This document shows positions 9,101 through 20,131 of a stretch of DNA of 20,131 bases, one piece after another. The position numbers and the translations under genes are program-made. This DNA comes from Haplosporangium gracile. Its lineage: Eukaryota; Mortierellomycota; Mortierellomycetes; Mortierellales; Mortierellaceae. The notes under the pieces were generated by a model. That model was not told the origin of the DNA. It did not search any database and was given only the letters and a program-made list of their open reading frames with translations. Position 1 is the stretch's first letter. The number at the start of each line of letters is the position of its first letter. The DNA lies in the NCBI GenBank assembly GCA_015499985.1, contig JAAAUF010000775.1, positions 1 through 20,131 on the forward strand. Reading direction: 5' to 3'.

Positions 9101-9931
9101 CCGTCCTTTAGTCTAATCCATGCGTGCAAGTAAAAATGGTTGAGTAGGCAAATCATTAAATTGGGGCTGGGATTATATTGAATTTGAATCAGAGCAAACT
9201 AACCGTGGTTCGATGCCTCCGATTTTAAAATGGAAGGGCATGCCGCTTTCGGGGGGGACGAGGTCGTTTTTGGCCTTGCGCTCGAGAGATTTCCATCCTG
9301 GTCGAAGCAACGAGTAGCGAATATCCCACCAGGCTATCCTGAGCGGGTATGCGTTGTCAAAGTAGAGCAGCCCGTACTTTAGCGGCAGCTGTGTTTTATC
9401 CATAGAAAGCATTAACGAAAAGAGAAATAAAGTTAGAAAAATTGCCATTTTTGACGAACAAAATCCCAAAAGTGACGAGGCGTTGTCGTCATGCGAACAG
9501 CGAGGTAGATATCCGGCCGCCGTCGACAAAGGCCTCTTCCCGGCACCGGCAATAGTATCTCACTACACATACAATTGTTACATTATCAATGTCCCTACCT
9601 CCTCCTCTGCAGCCGCTGCTGCTTCTGTCTCGGTCGTGAACTTGCGCCGAAAGAAGCCATCAGGAACTCTTTTGGTCTTTACAAAATCCGACGGTTGGAC
9701 GCGAACAGCCTGAACAGACAATGGTGTACGGGTCGTGGCTGTAAAGACGGGCGCGGTGCGAATTGATCGAGTAAAAGTACCTGCTGCTGGCGTCGTTTTT
9801 GGTATGGTTCGCTGGAGGGCTCTCCAAGTGGCGAGTGGTGAGGCTATGGGAAGGATACGCTTACGTGTAAGGGGCGTTGTAGTATAGAAACGGCGGAGGG
9901 TGGCCTCGGACGAGGCTGCAACTCGATACAT
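6124..9931 (-). CDS. YME2: Mitochondrial escape protein 2 (Yme2/Rna12), RRM plus AAA-like ATPase of the inner membrane
   Basis: Yme2 is an inner-membrane protein that affects mitochondrial nucleoid organisation and DNA escape. Nine exons on the minus strand: 9931-9599, 9388-9204, 9112-8379, 8260-8018, 7925-7473, 7385-7194, 7063-6921, 6773-6671, 6488-6124; 916 aa, near the yeast length of about 850. Residues 1-111 are Arg/Thr/Ala-rich with almost no acid until the end, a mitochondrial presequence. YFDNAYPLR is the family's conserved start. An RRM spans about 245-316 (KKVRIEYSGDL, QAIVQYSF), and a transmembrane segment about 334-351. The P-loop GPRGAGKT is 425-432, Walker-B-like IPVVVIDGY about 595-603, and IFISNN about 636-640. 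A Lys/Ser-rich insert (about 545-588) sits between the Walker motifs. An in-frame TAG lies nine nt before the ATG, fixing the start. It is divergent from NDUFS4. Confidence 0.95.
7156..7177. repeat. A22 homopolymer (T22 on the transcribed sense of YME2)
   Basis: A run of 22 A on the + strand, that is U22 in the YME2 pre-mRNA, beginning 17 nt after the donor of intron 6 (7193-7064). U-rich stretches just downstream of donors can assist U1 recruitment. Its length may also be polymorphic. Confidence 0.8.
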
Positions 9932-9938
9932 TGCAGCC
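9914..9938 (-). promoter_or_regulatory. Perfect 8-bp inverted repeat enclosing the YME2 start codon
   Basis: GGCTGCAA at 9914-9921 and TTGCAGCC at 9931-9938 are perfect complements around a nine-base loop. In the YME2 mRNA the AUG (9931-9929) lies at the top of this stem, with its A in the last pair and U and G in the loop. The pairing is visible; an effect on translation is inference. Confidence 0.5.
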
Positions 9939-10224
9939 TAGAGTTGAATGGAGAGGTGGGGGAGGGGGGGGAGGTGTTTGGTTGAATAAAAAAAAATCAG
10001 AGCGAGGAATGGGAATGAGGAATGCAAACAGTGAAGCGAGGTGAAGGAGAAACAAAAGGAACGCGAACCACTGGGTCGCTTTTATCTGGGTGTAAGGCAC
10101 GTTCATTTAGAAAGGGTTTGCCAATTACAGGTCAAATCTCTGCCACAAATTGAAGGCCAAGTCATCAACTCTTTTTGTTGCTTTTTTTCCACTTCTTACA
10201 ACTCACCTACAAAACATTCGAACC
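9932..10224. promoter_or_regulatory. Bidirectional promoter between YME2 and NDUFS4
   Basis: A 293-nt gap separates two divergent ATGs of mitochondrial inner-membrane proteins. It contains a G-rich run near YME2 (9956-9974), A-rich sequence (about 9986-9996), and, before NDUFS4, the T/C-rich leader TTGTTGCTTTTTTTCC near 10175-10190. Sharing one short promoter suggests coordinate expression. No specific factor site is claimed. Confidence 0.6.
9956..9974 (+). promoter_or_regulatory. G-run cluster with quadruplex-like spacing
   Basis: The + strand reads GG-T-GGGGG-A-GGGGGGGG-A-GG within 19 nt, so several G runs are split by single bases. It lies 25-43 nt upstream of the YME2 ATG, in its leader or core promoter, on the strand opposite to YME2 transcription. 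Quadruplex formation is possible from the pattern but not demonstrated. Confidence 0.45.
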
Positions 10225-11154
10225 ATGTCAGCCGTCATCATCGCCAAGCAACTCCTGAGGGTGCCTCTCGCTGCCACCGCCAGACCCACCTTCACCAGAC
10301 TCCAGTACTCGACCTCAACTTCTGTCACAGAGACACGGGAGCCTGACGCCCTCCAGGCTGAGATCATCAGCGGAGCTCCTGGTGAGTGACTGACTGGTGC
10401 AAGACTCAACACTCATCAACAACATCAGCAACAACAATAATAACGAGAATGCCATGCGGAAGCGGACCACCAACAGGGCCTCATTTAATCAGCAAACCCA
10501 ACCCTTTTTTGCTGGCAAGGAGTGCCGGCTGGCTGGACTGTTCTACTTGGACGAAACGTCTCACAACGAATACTACTTGGTATCGTTTATTCTACTAGAG
10601 GAGATCCGTATGCACCCCTGCCGCATCTTCAAGCAGTGCAAGACCGCCACTCAGTCTGGAATCACCAACACCGAAGTCTGGAGACTTGATTTCGACACTG
10701 AGCTCCAAGCTGGTCGTTTTGAGAACGAGTTGATTGGTTGGGCTTCCAGGTACAGACAGGCGGATAAACAAATCTACAGGCAGCGAAGCCTGAATTCAAA
10801 GGATCAGGACTAACTTGAGAACCGTTGTTATTTTCGTCCCTTTCTGACAAACAGTTCGGATTACATGCAGGCCCTTCAGATGAAGTTCATCTCCAAGGAG
10901 GACGCCATTGCCTTTGCCGACAAGCAAGGTACACGACGCTGATCATTCCTATATGTGCATTCAGCTACTGAGCCGTTTCTAACAAGACGATTTATATCTA
11001 AGCAAATCCCACTCACACTCTTTCCCTTTTTGTGGATTTGATAGGATGGGAGTTCACCGTTCAGGAACCCAACCAGAGGATCATCAGGAAGAAGGTCTAT
11101 GCCGACAACTTCAAGTACTCGCCCAAGAAGCTTCGCTTTGTCAAGACCAAGTAA
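10225..11154 (+). CDS. NDUFS4: NADH:ubiquinone oxidoreductase 18-kDa iron-sulfur-protein subunit NDUFS4, mitochondrial
   Basis: Accessory subunit of the peripheral arm (N module) of respiratory complex I, needed for its assembly and stability; it carries no cluster itself despite the name. Four exons: 10225-10381, 10599-10749, 10855-10928, 11045-11154; 163 aa. Residues 1 to about 33 are basic, Ala/Thr/Ser-rich and free of acids, a matrix-targeting presequence. The family domain runs from about 53 to 160: RIFKQCKTATQSG corresponds to the conserved R-I-Y-x-P-x-K-x-A-x-Q-S-G block, followed by WRLDFD, FENELIGWASSSD, the strongly conserved FISKEDAIAFADKQGWEF, and the C terminus YADNFKY...VKTK. 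The usual Pro of the first block is replaced by Gln-Cys. The product is slightly shorter than the human 175 aa. AATAAA at 11344-11349 is a likely poly(A) signal. Confidence 0.97.
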
Positions 11155-11609
11155 ATCGATGGACTTGTCAGCACAACTTGGCAAATATTATCAGGACAGG
11201 CTGAAGCAGTTAGACTCCATCCCACAAGCTCACCAACATGATATCCTTCCTCGGTCCCCTTTCTCTCTTTGACAAGCGCAAGTGGGCCAGCACCAACAGC
11301 ATGGCAGGATCAAGGCTGCCACAACCTCTTTTTTTTTGTTGTAAATAAATTTGGCATTCAAGCTCTCGTCTGCCTCACCAGGGACACAAAGCCACCTTTT
11401 CTCGCTTCCTTTTTTTTTCGTGACAAATTCGTTCGAGTGCGACGTGTGTTTGACTTTTGCCCCTCACCCCCACAACTTATTTGAGCCTCACATCCTTCCT
11501 TCGCCACTTTCTTTTTCCTTCCTAAATCACCTACGGGATTCAACTTCATTTCTTCACTTCCCTTCTCTTTTTCCTCGTTCCTTTTCCTTCCTTCCTCCGT
11601 GTGCATGCC
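11155..11609 (+). other. NDUFS4 3' UTR and pyrimidine-rich HIR3 promoter/leader
   Basis: The first part ends at AATAAA (11344-11349). From about 11397 to 11600 the + strand becomes a dense C/T sequence with repeated TTTCCTT-type units, like the leaders of the other genes here. No ORF of this stretch resembles a protein and no RNA gene was recognised. Confidence 0.5.
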
Positions 11610-11612
11610 ATG
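11610..11612 (+). other. Candidate ATG-only first coding exon of HIR3
   Basis: The family's first residues after Met begin exactly at the acceptor before 11761, and an in-frame TAG lies directly upstream, so the Met must be spliced in. CCATGG at 11608-11613 supplies an ATG immediately followed by GTACTG, giving phase 0 and a 148-nt intron. The donor is weak, so another upstream ATG remains possible. Confidence 0.5.
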
Positions 11613-14600
11613 GTACTGCTCACACCTTGTCCCATCCCGGTCTGTCATTACCTGTCACTCGCCCTGCATACTTTCATAGACGCGTCTACATGCTAACATA
11701 GGCGCGTAACCTACACATCTTGCACCTCGTTTCTCTTACATTGTCCATCAACTCCAATAGATCCGCTTTACCGCCATTAACGACGACCCCGCTTTGGTCA
11801 AGACAGGCGAGGAAGACTCTGTCGAGATTCAGGTATGTTTCCTTGTAGGATAGCTGGACAAAATGTTAAGGCATCTGCTTCTTTACAACCAAGCAGCACA
11901 AAATGGTACCTTTTAATATCTGATCGTGTATTTTTTTGGACTAATGATAGGCCGAGAAATGCTTGGGCATATACGAGGATGCGATTCGCATGCTTCAAAA
12001 GGGCAGATCGGAGGAAGCACGGAAGTCTTTGAAGGACCTTATTGACTCGGAGCTCTTGCAGACAATTGATAACAATGTAAGGATAGGTCATTCGACATTG
12101 TCCGATGAAAAACGCTGTCATTTCATTTTTGACGGAGACAAACAATCAGGGACTAACTGTGAACCTATCGAACATTCTCTTATCAACGAATCCGCAATAG
12201 TCCGAAGTAGCTGCGCGTGGGACTCCGGTCCGCCGCCTGCAGTACTTGGTCTACATGAACTATGCCAGCATTCTCGAGGAGTCATCGGACAACATTTCCT
12301 CGCTCCAATACTATTTGAAGGTAGGTTGGATGGTTAAGGAAAGCAAATGACCGTATGAGGGTAACATTGGTTTGACTTCCACCAACCGGCTGTACGCCCT
12401 AATCTCCTGCATCTTCTTTTTCAGGCAATCACTTTCGACAACTCAGACAACTCCCTCTGGATCAAAATCGGAACATTGGCGACAAAGGAGAAGAAATACA
12501 AACTCGCTCGTTACTCTCTGGAATGCGGTCTACAACAGGCAAACGCACCAGGTCTCGCAGACGACTTGGCGGATCAAATTATTTCATCGGGAAACCTGTC
12601 GGACGGCCAACTCACTCCATCCCAGTGGGTCTGCTTGGAGACGCTTTGTGAGGTAACTGGCCTGCGTTGTAGGTCTTCAACAGTGTCGCCTCTGCTTGTA
12701 TAATCAATATACATTTGCTCGCCGAGTCTCAAAATCATGAAAGTGCTAATAGAACAATTCCCTCGTTATCGTTTAACTTCTAGGTCCTCTACATTATCGG
12801 TGATTATGCAGCATGCGAGGACTACGTCCGGAGGGCATTACACTATTCTCCATACTTTGAGCGCGGTCAGGAAATATTACGCATGATTTGCCAGGGGCTA
12901 CAGGAGCAACCCGGCCAAGAGAGTAACTTCGAACATAAAGCTCAGGAGTCGCCATTGTGCTTACACGGAATCGACTTTGCGCCCAAGGAAGTGCAGTTGG
13001 AGGAGCCATCATGGAAGAGTCTGGGAGAGCAGTTATTGGCAGAGTACAAACTATTAACCGAGAACCCAGATCAGACATTTTACAATCGGAAACTAATAAT
13101 ACGCGCGCCAAATATCAAGGAAATGGAAATAATGGACGACGACATGGAGGTGACACCTGCGGAGGAAACCGAGCCGATCAAGGACGATGTAATTTCGAAA
13201 ATGGAGGTGACGCTACCAACAGACGCCAAATCCACTGACGAAGCTACGATACAGGAACCAGCAATAGCCGCGTCAGCGCTAATAGCAGCAACATCCGATG
13301 GTGGCGAAACAGCTGACAAGGAGACATCAGAATCTGAACAGGCGGCTTTGAAACGGAAACGGAAAGAAATCGAAGAACGATCAGGACTTCGGTAAGTAGC
13401 TTGTTCCCTTCAGGTCGATGTTGGCTTAGTGAGCATTGGATATGAATGTTCTAATGCGTCATCGTATTTTTCGACAAAAACATAGAACATCCAAACGTGT
13501 CCGCGACAAGTTGGATCAGTTTGAAGTTACAAAGAAGAAGCGCGAGGAAGAAGAACTGGAGATTCTGGCCAAGTACCGCATTGTGTTGTCTAAATTTGGC
13601 ATGGATCTCGAGAACGGTTATATTGCAGGATCCTCACCTGGCTCGCTAAAGCTGGAAGACGTTTTCCCCAGAGGTCTCTCCGGTCTTCTTGTCACATTCA
13701 ACAAACACTTGGAGCGACCCAATGCCGTCGTTCAAGCATCCGCCACCACCGAACAAGTGCAACAGTGAGTACAAATACACGCTGCTATAGGTAGGCTTGA
13801 CAGGCCATACTGAACCTTTGCTGACCCTCGTCATTTACTATCACTCGAATATTAGGCACAAGATCAACCATTTTGCAATATTTTCAACCGACAAAAGCAA
13901 CCCACCAACTGCATCACCATTTCAGGATGATATCAAGCTGCTTAGCTTTATCAACAGGATGAACGAAACCAACTCTGGCGTAGTGGAGTACCTTTGCGAC
14001 TACCTTATGGCTCTCATGTCAGGATTCACAGGATCCGAGTATGAGGCAAACTGGCGGCGGCGCTGGCCTGAAGGGCTGAGATCAGTTGTACTCAACGCGG
14101 TATCATTAATTGAAGATGAGCTGTTGGAGTACTTGCATCAGGAGTATAGGGTAGATGAACTGGACAATCGGTTAGATCAGCGCGTAAAGCTTGAGGTAAG
14201 ATAGGATGTGGCATATGAAGCATACTTCACGCCTTGCAAGAAGAGAAAGCAGAGGCATTAATGCGAATTATTACGTTTCCCGTAGCTTCGATTGGCTATA
14301 TGCGAACTATATCTTGACGAGATGGTTCGGGTGATATTGCTGCCCTATGTCTCTACGGGAAAGAAGACCAAAGGGCCCAAGCGAGTGGACACTGAGCTGC
14401 TAGCAAGGCTCGACAAGCACTTCCAGCGGTGGCTGCAACTTGCCGGGTACGTACTGGACGTCCCACTAGATCACTATCTGCGCGGCATGGATGAGTCAGG
14501 CGTGGACAAGTGGATCATGATCGCTGCTCTGAGGTAAGACCCATACTACGTCGATTGTTGCCAAGAGTCAGTTACATACATAACATTGGTGACCCACGCT

Positions 14601-17600
14601 GTTATTTTTGTCGGTAATAGAGTCGAATGGATGTTGGGACGGTATTCCCAGTGCCTTGGAAACCCGAATGAAGCAATAGCACGATTCGAGGATTGTCTTC
14701 AGTCGTCGCACCGTCTCTCTCTCGAGTCCGTCCTACTGCCCAATTGGTAAAGTTATTGACTTGCAAACGATGCGTGTGTGTTGTTTATACATGACGTTTT
14801 GCAAGTAGACTAACTAGCCCGACCGTTTTCGCTGTATATAGTATGTACGACACCGTTATCGACGCTGATAGCATACAGGAACGACTGGGAAAACTCAAGA
14901 CACATCAGTATGTCATGGAGGCGGAGAGACTGTTCGAAGAAAAGGACTTTGCCTCAGTTCTGGCGAGACTGGCGCCTGTGTTCCTGGAGAATAAGAACCC
15001 AACTCAAGATGTCCTACCGGCTGATATAGGAGACAAACCAGCTGCTGTTAGTCTTGAGACCATTGGAGGGTCGCTTGCAGAGAGGTTGGGACTTATGATT
15101 TTGCTGTACCAGGTAATACTTTCTTTCATCGTTTCGCTGCAGGTGTGCCATTCATCCTTTCTAAAGTTGACCGACCCCTTACTCTATGGCGTATATCCAA
15201 ATAGTCGTGTGAGGCTCTTGAGAATCGTGGACAGCAGTTCAATTGTGCGGTTGAAATGTTTGTTCTTGTTGCGGAGACCCTTGTGAATAGCGTCACAGAC
15301 GCCAGTGAGGCTTCAGAGGTCTGGTATCTCTTTGGAAAGGTTGGCCAAACACTTTGCCTTCTAAGAGAAACTTTACAGTCGGCGAGTTTAGCGGAATTGA
15401 TGGAGTCGCTCAGCAGCCAAAAACTTCAACGGCTTCTCTGCTGCGTCTTGGCGATGGCGAGATTAGGCTTTGTGAACATCCTCCACCAAGACCGTCTTGT
15501 CGACGACGACATCAAAATTTCGTACTCGGACCTTCTCAAGAACCGGCCGCACCTTGGACAGTTCAACCTTGTTCTTGTTCGCGCTTGGCTAGTTCTCTTG
15601 TATTTGCTGCCTGGCTGGATCCAGGCTGAAGCAGTAAGAGACGAATCAGGAGCGGAAACCAACCAGGACGAAATCATGCCAGCACCGATACTCCTCAACA
15701 CGCATCCTCTGGATCTCCAGCAGCTAGATATGGATCGTGAAACTGCCCGCCGAGTGCTGTCGCAGCCCTTGACGACAAACTCGTCGACTGCCCTTTCACG
15801 CTACACTCAACCATCGCAAGAATTGTACATGGAGCTTATCGCACTCGTCCATGACGATCTCGGCGTCAGAGAGTTCTGTGGGATTGACAACAGTAGGTTC
15901 ATTTTTAGGGAAGCTTATTTTGCCACCAAAATTGTCGCATGTCTCTCACCTGTCGACATTCAATACTTTACCTATAGATCAACTCATTCAACTGGCGCTC
16001 AAGGTTGCCTCGCCCATGCAAGGATCATTTTACCGCAAGGAAGAGAATCAATGCTACTACTGCTTCTATGGCATTTCTCTCAGTGTACGTATCTACAAGG
16101 CGCCTTGTAACCAGCAACCATGAACCACAACACGATCCGGCAACTAACATGCAAACCTGCGTTATAGGTAGATGGCCAGTACCCGATTGAGCATTCTTCT
16201 GAGCCGGTGAGTTTCGACAAACAGGCAGCAATCGAGTTCTACCCTCTGCTGGAACGATCCTTGTCGAACAGAGCATTACGTGGACAAGTCCGAGGCGATC
16301 TCAAGGACGCTGTCGATCGAGTGGAGGAGGCACTTGGATCACCGCCATACGAACGCTACTCGACCCTGGAGTTCAACCGTCGACACATTGATGGATATTT
16401 GGCTTCAGAGATCAACTTTGCAAAGGAGATCCAGGTGCATGCAAGGAACGACCTCCTCACGATGCAACAGCCTCCGTCTAGCAAGCTTCCCTCAGTCTAC
16501 CGAAGCATCTATGCTATTCAAGGCAAGATCTTTTTGGCCCAGTTCAGGAATAAGGCCAAGAACAACCAATTCAAGCCGCTGGAGGACCTCCAACATGCGA
16601 TAGACCAGTTTCAGACTAACCTTCATGTCAACCCGTACTGCTGGGACTCGTGGTATTCGCTGGCAATCTGCTATGCGTTCCTCGCAGACGAAAACTTGGT
16701 GTTCAGCGCATCGGATATCAGGAACAATTTTTCTAAGATTACCGACCTTCAACGACGATCCTTTCATTGCTTTTCTCAAGCCGTGAAGCTGGCACCTAAG
16801 CGGATAGGACGGAACGGGAACGATCTGGCAAACTTTCTTAAGGAGGAGAAGGAGACGGTGGCCGACCTGGGCGCCGCCTGGGACGAGTCGATCCTAACAA
16901 GCCAGGTGACAGACAAGGACCACTCGGGCGATGAATCGAGCGATAGTGACTTTACAGCAAACACATCGGAGGCCAGTGGCAGTGAACAGGAGTGGCTTCA
17001 AAAGCAAGCAGCGTTCTGGTTTGATTTCGGCAATCTTGTTCACGGCATCATGTCCAAGCCTATGAGGATGGAGGCCATGCGACGGACGGACGACGAAGAA
17101 CTAGCAGAATTGGAGGAAGTTACCGTTGTCCCGGTACTAGAGCCAACTGAAGCGCAGGTCTATCGATTTGCGTCATTCTGCTTTAAGAGGTCGCTACTCC
17201 TGGACAGTCGAAACTGGAGGTCGCTTTTCATGCTGGGGAAATGTATTGAGAAGTTGGGCGGTAAACCCAGGTCTGTCCTGGCACTTTACAGGCTTGCAGC
17301 CGACAAGGTGCCGTCCCGGTCAGGACATCCGGGCAACGAGCGGATTTACGATGCAGCCTACAAGACCATTTCGACCTTGTCAAAGTATCTCGCGCAGGAC
17401 AAGATCACTGTAAGTTACATTCAATGTCAGCCTGTATTGTTCGTTGCTTCAAGACAACCCTCGGCTAACACACGATGTGGATTACATGTTTTATATTAGG
17501 CGTCGGACGCCGAGACGATCATGACTATGACGTTAGCAAAATCCAAGCTGAGTGTTGCCGATCGAGAGTCGTTCATTTTCGAACCACCGAAGGATTTTCT

Positions 17601-19992
17601 CGAGTCGACCCAATCCGATCCACCCAGCGAGGCCGACCTCCAGAACAGCGGCAATCTGCGTGCATACCGACTACTCTGCGAAGGATTGGCTCGAATCCGC
17701 CATGCCGACAAGCGACATTGGCACCATCGACCAGTGTATAGAGTACGTCCTTTGATCATGTTGTTTCTAACCAGCTTAACTGTATGTCCACGAGTTGAAT
17801 CTTGAATGGCATCTGACAACAACCTTTATTATTTTTGATGACAATAGCAAGCGTGCATTCTGCATCAAGTTTACCACGATGTTGAGCGCGCCAAGTCTGA
17901 GATCCTCAGTCTTTTCCAAATCAAGAGCAATCAAAAGACGCTGGTGAGCTCAGTCTGGAAGCCGGAATTTGAGCGGAGCGGCAAGCACTTTGTCTATGTT
18001 GGAGAGTACGCGCGCTTTCTGATCGTCCTTGCCAAGGAATCGCACGATGTCGAGCTTCTCAACAGTCTTGCGAGAAAGATCCGTCGCGCCCATGGTTTAC
18101 TTCTGGACCTTAAGGAGATCTGGGAATTGCTGTATGAGTCGTATCTGGCAATCCTTGCAGGCCTTGTTGGATCTGATCCTACCATTCCTGTTGCCGAGGT
18201 GGTGCCTAGGACTGATTTTAGGGAGAAGGCTGCCATCTACGAGACAAAGATGTTTGAACAGGAATCTCAGCTGCCTGGCCTGTCATTGTTACAGCGGCTC
18301 TGTGAGCTAAAGAAGCTGAACGACAAAATGGCACCGGAGGGTCAGATGGCGCACCTGTTGGCAGTTTGCTATAGTAAGCTTTTCATTGAGGTCGGTGGAG
18401 TGGAGATGTATCCCAAGGAGTTGCTGCATCGACTTGAGAATCCGATGGAATACGCCAAGCAGAAGGAGAAGGAAAAGGAGAAGGAGTCGAAGGAGGCAAT
18501 GGATGTAGCGACACCGTATCAGATCGCATTGCGGAAGTACGGTTCAATTGAGGACGATTCGAATGATGAGGAGGGCGAAGTAGAGGAGATTTCTGACCAG
18601 TCCAAGGACGAGGAGACGACTGTCGGCGCCGATTCGAAGATGAGTGAGGCTGAGAAGTCAAACGGCGACAAACAAGGCTCTTCCCTCGCACCGACTTTGG
18701 TGACTGAATCAGGAAAAGATCATGCTTCGAAAGGCGAACCATCGACCGACACACATTCAGCACCAACTAATAGCGACACCAATCTTGCGGATGCAACTTC
18801 AGGCTCGGCACCTGTGCCATCATCTGACCAGGCTTCAGCGACGACTGACGTGACGATGGCAGATGCGACAACGACAGACGCTGCGATGGCTGACTCCACT
18901 GACGTGGAGATGTTGGCACCTGCCCCAGAGACTTCCAGTCAATTGGAAGATCGCGATTTGGCTCCTACAGAGGCAATGGCAGCGATAGAGCCACGGCCCA
19001 AGATGGAGGACTGGGAAACCCGGAAGAAGATCAGCGAGGCTGAGTTGGCGTCCAGGGCGACTGCCATGTGCAAGGCTCCACCGCTCTCACTCAAAGCGCC
19101 TCAATCACTCCAGAGCAAACTTGCGGAACAGGACCATGCTACCGACGGCGGTTTCGATAGCGGTGCGGAGGCTGGTTTGGAGAATGGCTATGAGGAGGAA
19201 AAGCGGACTGCTGGAGAGACCGCGAATGGCAGTACCGATGTTGTGATGGAGTCTCGGGGTGAGGGCCCAGGTCTCAGCAATGGAGACGGAGGACAAGGAG
19301 ATGCGAAGGTCAACGGCGCTAATGACACTGACAGCGAGAAGGACGATGCCGATGGTGCTGATGCTGGAGAGGGTGAGGGCTCCGAAGGCGGCGAGGAGGT
19401 CCAGGAAGAAGCCGGCAGTGATAATAAGGTTCAGGAGGATGGCGATGACGACCATGATAATGACGACGAAGTCAATGACAGTAATGAAGATGAGGACGAA
19501 GATGAAGGGAGTGGAGGGAGCGAGAAGAATGATACAGAGGACATGGAGGGAAACGATGAACAAGAAGGCACAGAGGCAAGCGAGGAGGACTCTGACTCTG
19601 ACTCTGATAAGGAAGATGATGACGATGAGAAGGACTCGGAGGAGGAAGATTCTGATGAAGACATGGAGGATAATGATGCAGAGGAAGACTTGGAGGATAA
19701 TGATGTAGAGGAAGACTTGGAAGGCGATAACTCAGACTCAGATGAGGAAGCAGAGGGATCTGATGAAGAAGGAGACGAGTCGAATACCGAGGAGGCTGGG
19801 GAAGCAGAGGAAGCAGGAGACTCGGAGGAAGTCGAGAGTGAAGGTCAGGAGGACGAAGAGAAGGAGGAGGATGGGGGTGAAGATGAGAAGGAGATTGAAG
19901 CAGTTGCCATTGGACCGGATGACTCGAAGGATAAAGTCGATCGTGACGAGCGCCAGAGTAGAGGTGGTAACGGCAGACGCAAGAAGCCCTGA
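11610..19992 (+). CDS. HIR3: Histone transcription regulator 3 homologue (Hir3/Cabin1), HIR H3-H4 chaperone subunit
   Basis: Hir3/Cabin1 is the large TPR scaffold of the nuclear HIR complex, which deposits H3-H4 independently of replication and represses histone genes. Exons: 11610-11612, 11761-11832, 11951-12076, 12201-12320, 12425-12652, 12784-13391, 13486-13764, 13856-14195, 14286-14533, 14621-14746, 14842-15112, 15205-15892, 15978-16084, 16168-17409, 17500-17742, 17848-19992; 2281 aa, close to human CABIN1 (about 2220). The start IRFTAINDDP matches the family's opening. TPR-like helices follow to about residue 230 (LQYLVYMNYASILEESSDN; SLWIKIGTLA; VLYIIGDYAACEDYVRRAL). KRKRK at 373-377 is a likely nuclear signal. 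WFDFGNLVHGIMSKP and KHFVYVGEYARFL are conserved-looking C-terminal blocks. From about residue 2070 it is almost wholly Asp/Glu/Ser, ending GRRKKP. The one-codon first exon is inferred; the 15205 acceptor could instead be 15214. Confidence 0.92.
19420..19900 (+). repeat. Low-complexity acidic-codon tract of HIR3, with 27-nt tandem duplication
   Basis: GAG/GAA/GAT/GAC codons dominate, with AGC/TCT/TCG serines. Two adjacent 27-nt units, 19666-19692 and 19693-19719, differ by one base (GCA versus GTA) and encode EDNDAEEDL and EDNDVEEDL. Acidic tails are common in histone chaperones and bind basic histone surfaces. Confidence 0.8.
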
Positions 19993-20131
19993 GTATGATG
20001 TATCTATTTTTTTTCCCAGCCGGCGTCGTCGCGTGCAATTAAAAATGCGCCACCAATTAGAAGCCGCATCATGTGATAAATGGAAGTGGTGGCTTGTGCA
20101 TAGTTGTGATCTGTTTTCTTTTCCATTTTTT
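19993..20131 (+). terminator. HIR3 3' flank with candidate poly(A) signal
   Basis: A T-run follows the stop (20005-20013) and ATTAAA, a common poly(A) signal variant, lies at 20038-20043. Nothing else was recognised before the window ends. Confidence 0.5.

Noticed and set aside
10397..10813. Open frame reading through NDUFS4 intron 1 and exon 2
   Set aside because: Intron reading is Asn-rich noise; the spliced product matches NDUFS4 end to end with correct phases.
19105..20038. Long minus-strand frames opposite the HIR3 acidic tail
   Set aside because: Reverse complement of GAN-codon-rich DNA rarely contains stops; the resulting Ser/Pro/His/Leu strings resemble no protein.
1..20131. CRISPR arrays, tRNA, rRNA and bacterial-type operons
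   Set aside because: Read for repeats, cloverleaf-like stems and tight same-strand gene runs; none seen. CT and CAA runs are simple sequence, not spaced repeats.

Overview
This is eukaryotic, almost certainly fungal, nuclear DNA. Genes are split by short GT-AG (occasionally GC-AG) introns, mostly 75-220 nt, with pyrimidine-rich leaders. The protein set (Yme2, complex I NDUFS4, a Hir3/Cabin1 histone chaperone) together with a Fanzor-type sequence fits an early-diverging fungus such as Mortierellomycota or Mucoromycota. That placement is inference, because no database search was possible. Complex I is absent from Saccharomyces, so that lineage is excluded.

Layout. (1) 1-1403, + strand: the broken 3' two thirds or so of a Fanzor (eukaryotic TnpB/OrfB-like, RNA-guided nuclease family) gene. 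It carries about five frameshifts and a substituted first RuvC aspartate, keeps one GC-AG intron, and is cut by the left window edge. (2) 1404-2266: its 3' flank and a CT/CACTC-rich promoter. (3) 2267-5226, + strand: five-exon EF-hand protein with a myristoylation-type N terminus and a long disordered tail. (4) 5579-5788, + strand: small single-pass membrane protein. (5) 9931-6124, - strand: nine-exon YME2 (mitochondrial escape protein 2). (6) 10225-11154, + strand: four-exon NDUFS4 subunit of respiratory complex I, divergent from YME2 across a 293-nt shared promoter. (7) 11610-19992, + strand: 16-exon HIR3/Cabin1 homologue with a very acidic C terminus. (8) 19993-20131: its 3' flank.

I joined exons by hand, using splice consensus, phase and family similarity. 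Every reconstructed gene closes in frame: EF-hand 440 aa, Yme2 916 aa, NDUFS4 163 aa, Hir3 2281 aa. The many in-frame joins in the neighbours argue that the Fanzor frameshifts are real decay rather than poor sequence quality.

Functionally, YME2 and NDUFS4 both act at the mitochondrial inner membrane and may be co-regulated from their shared promoter. The other genes have no evident common pathway. The unusual element is the Fanzor relic. I see no intact novel system in the window.
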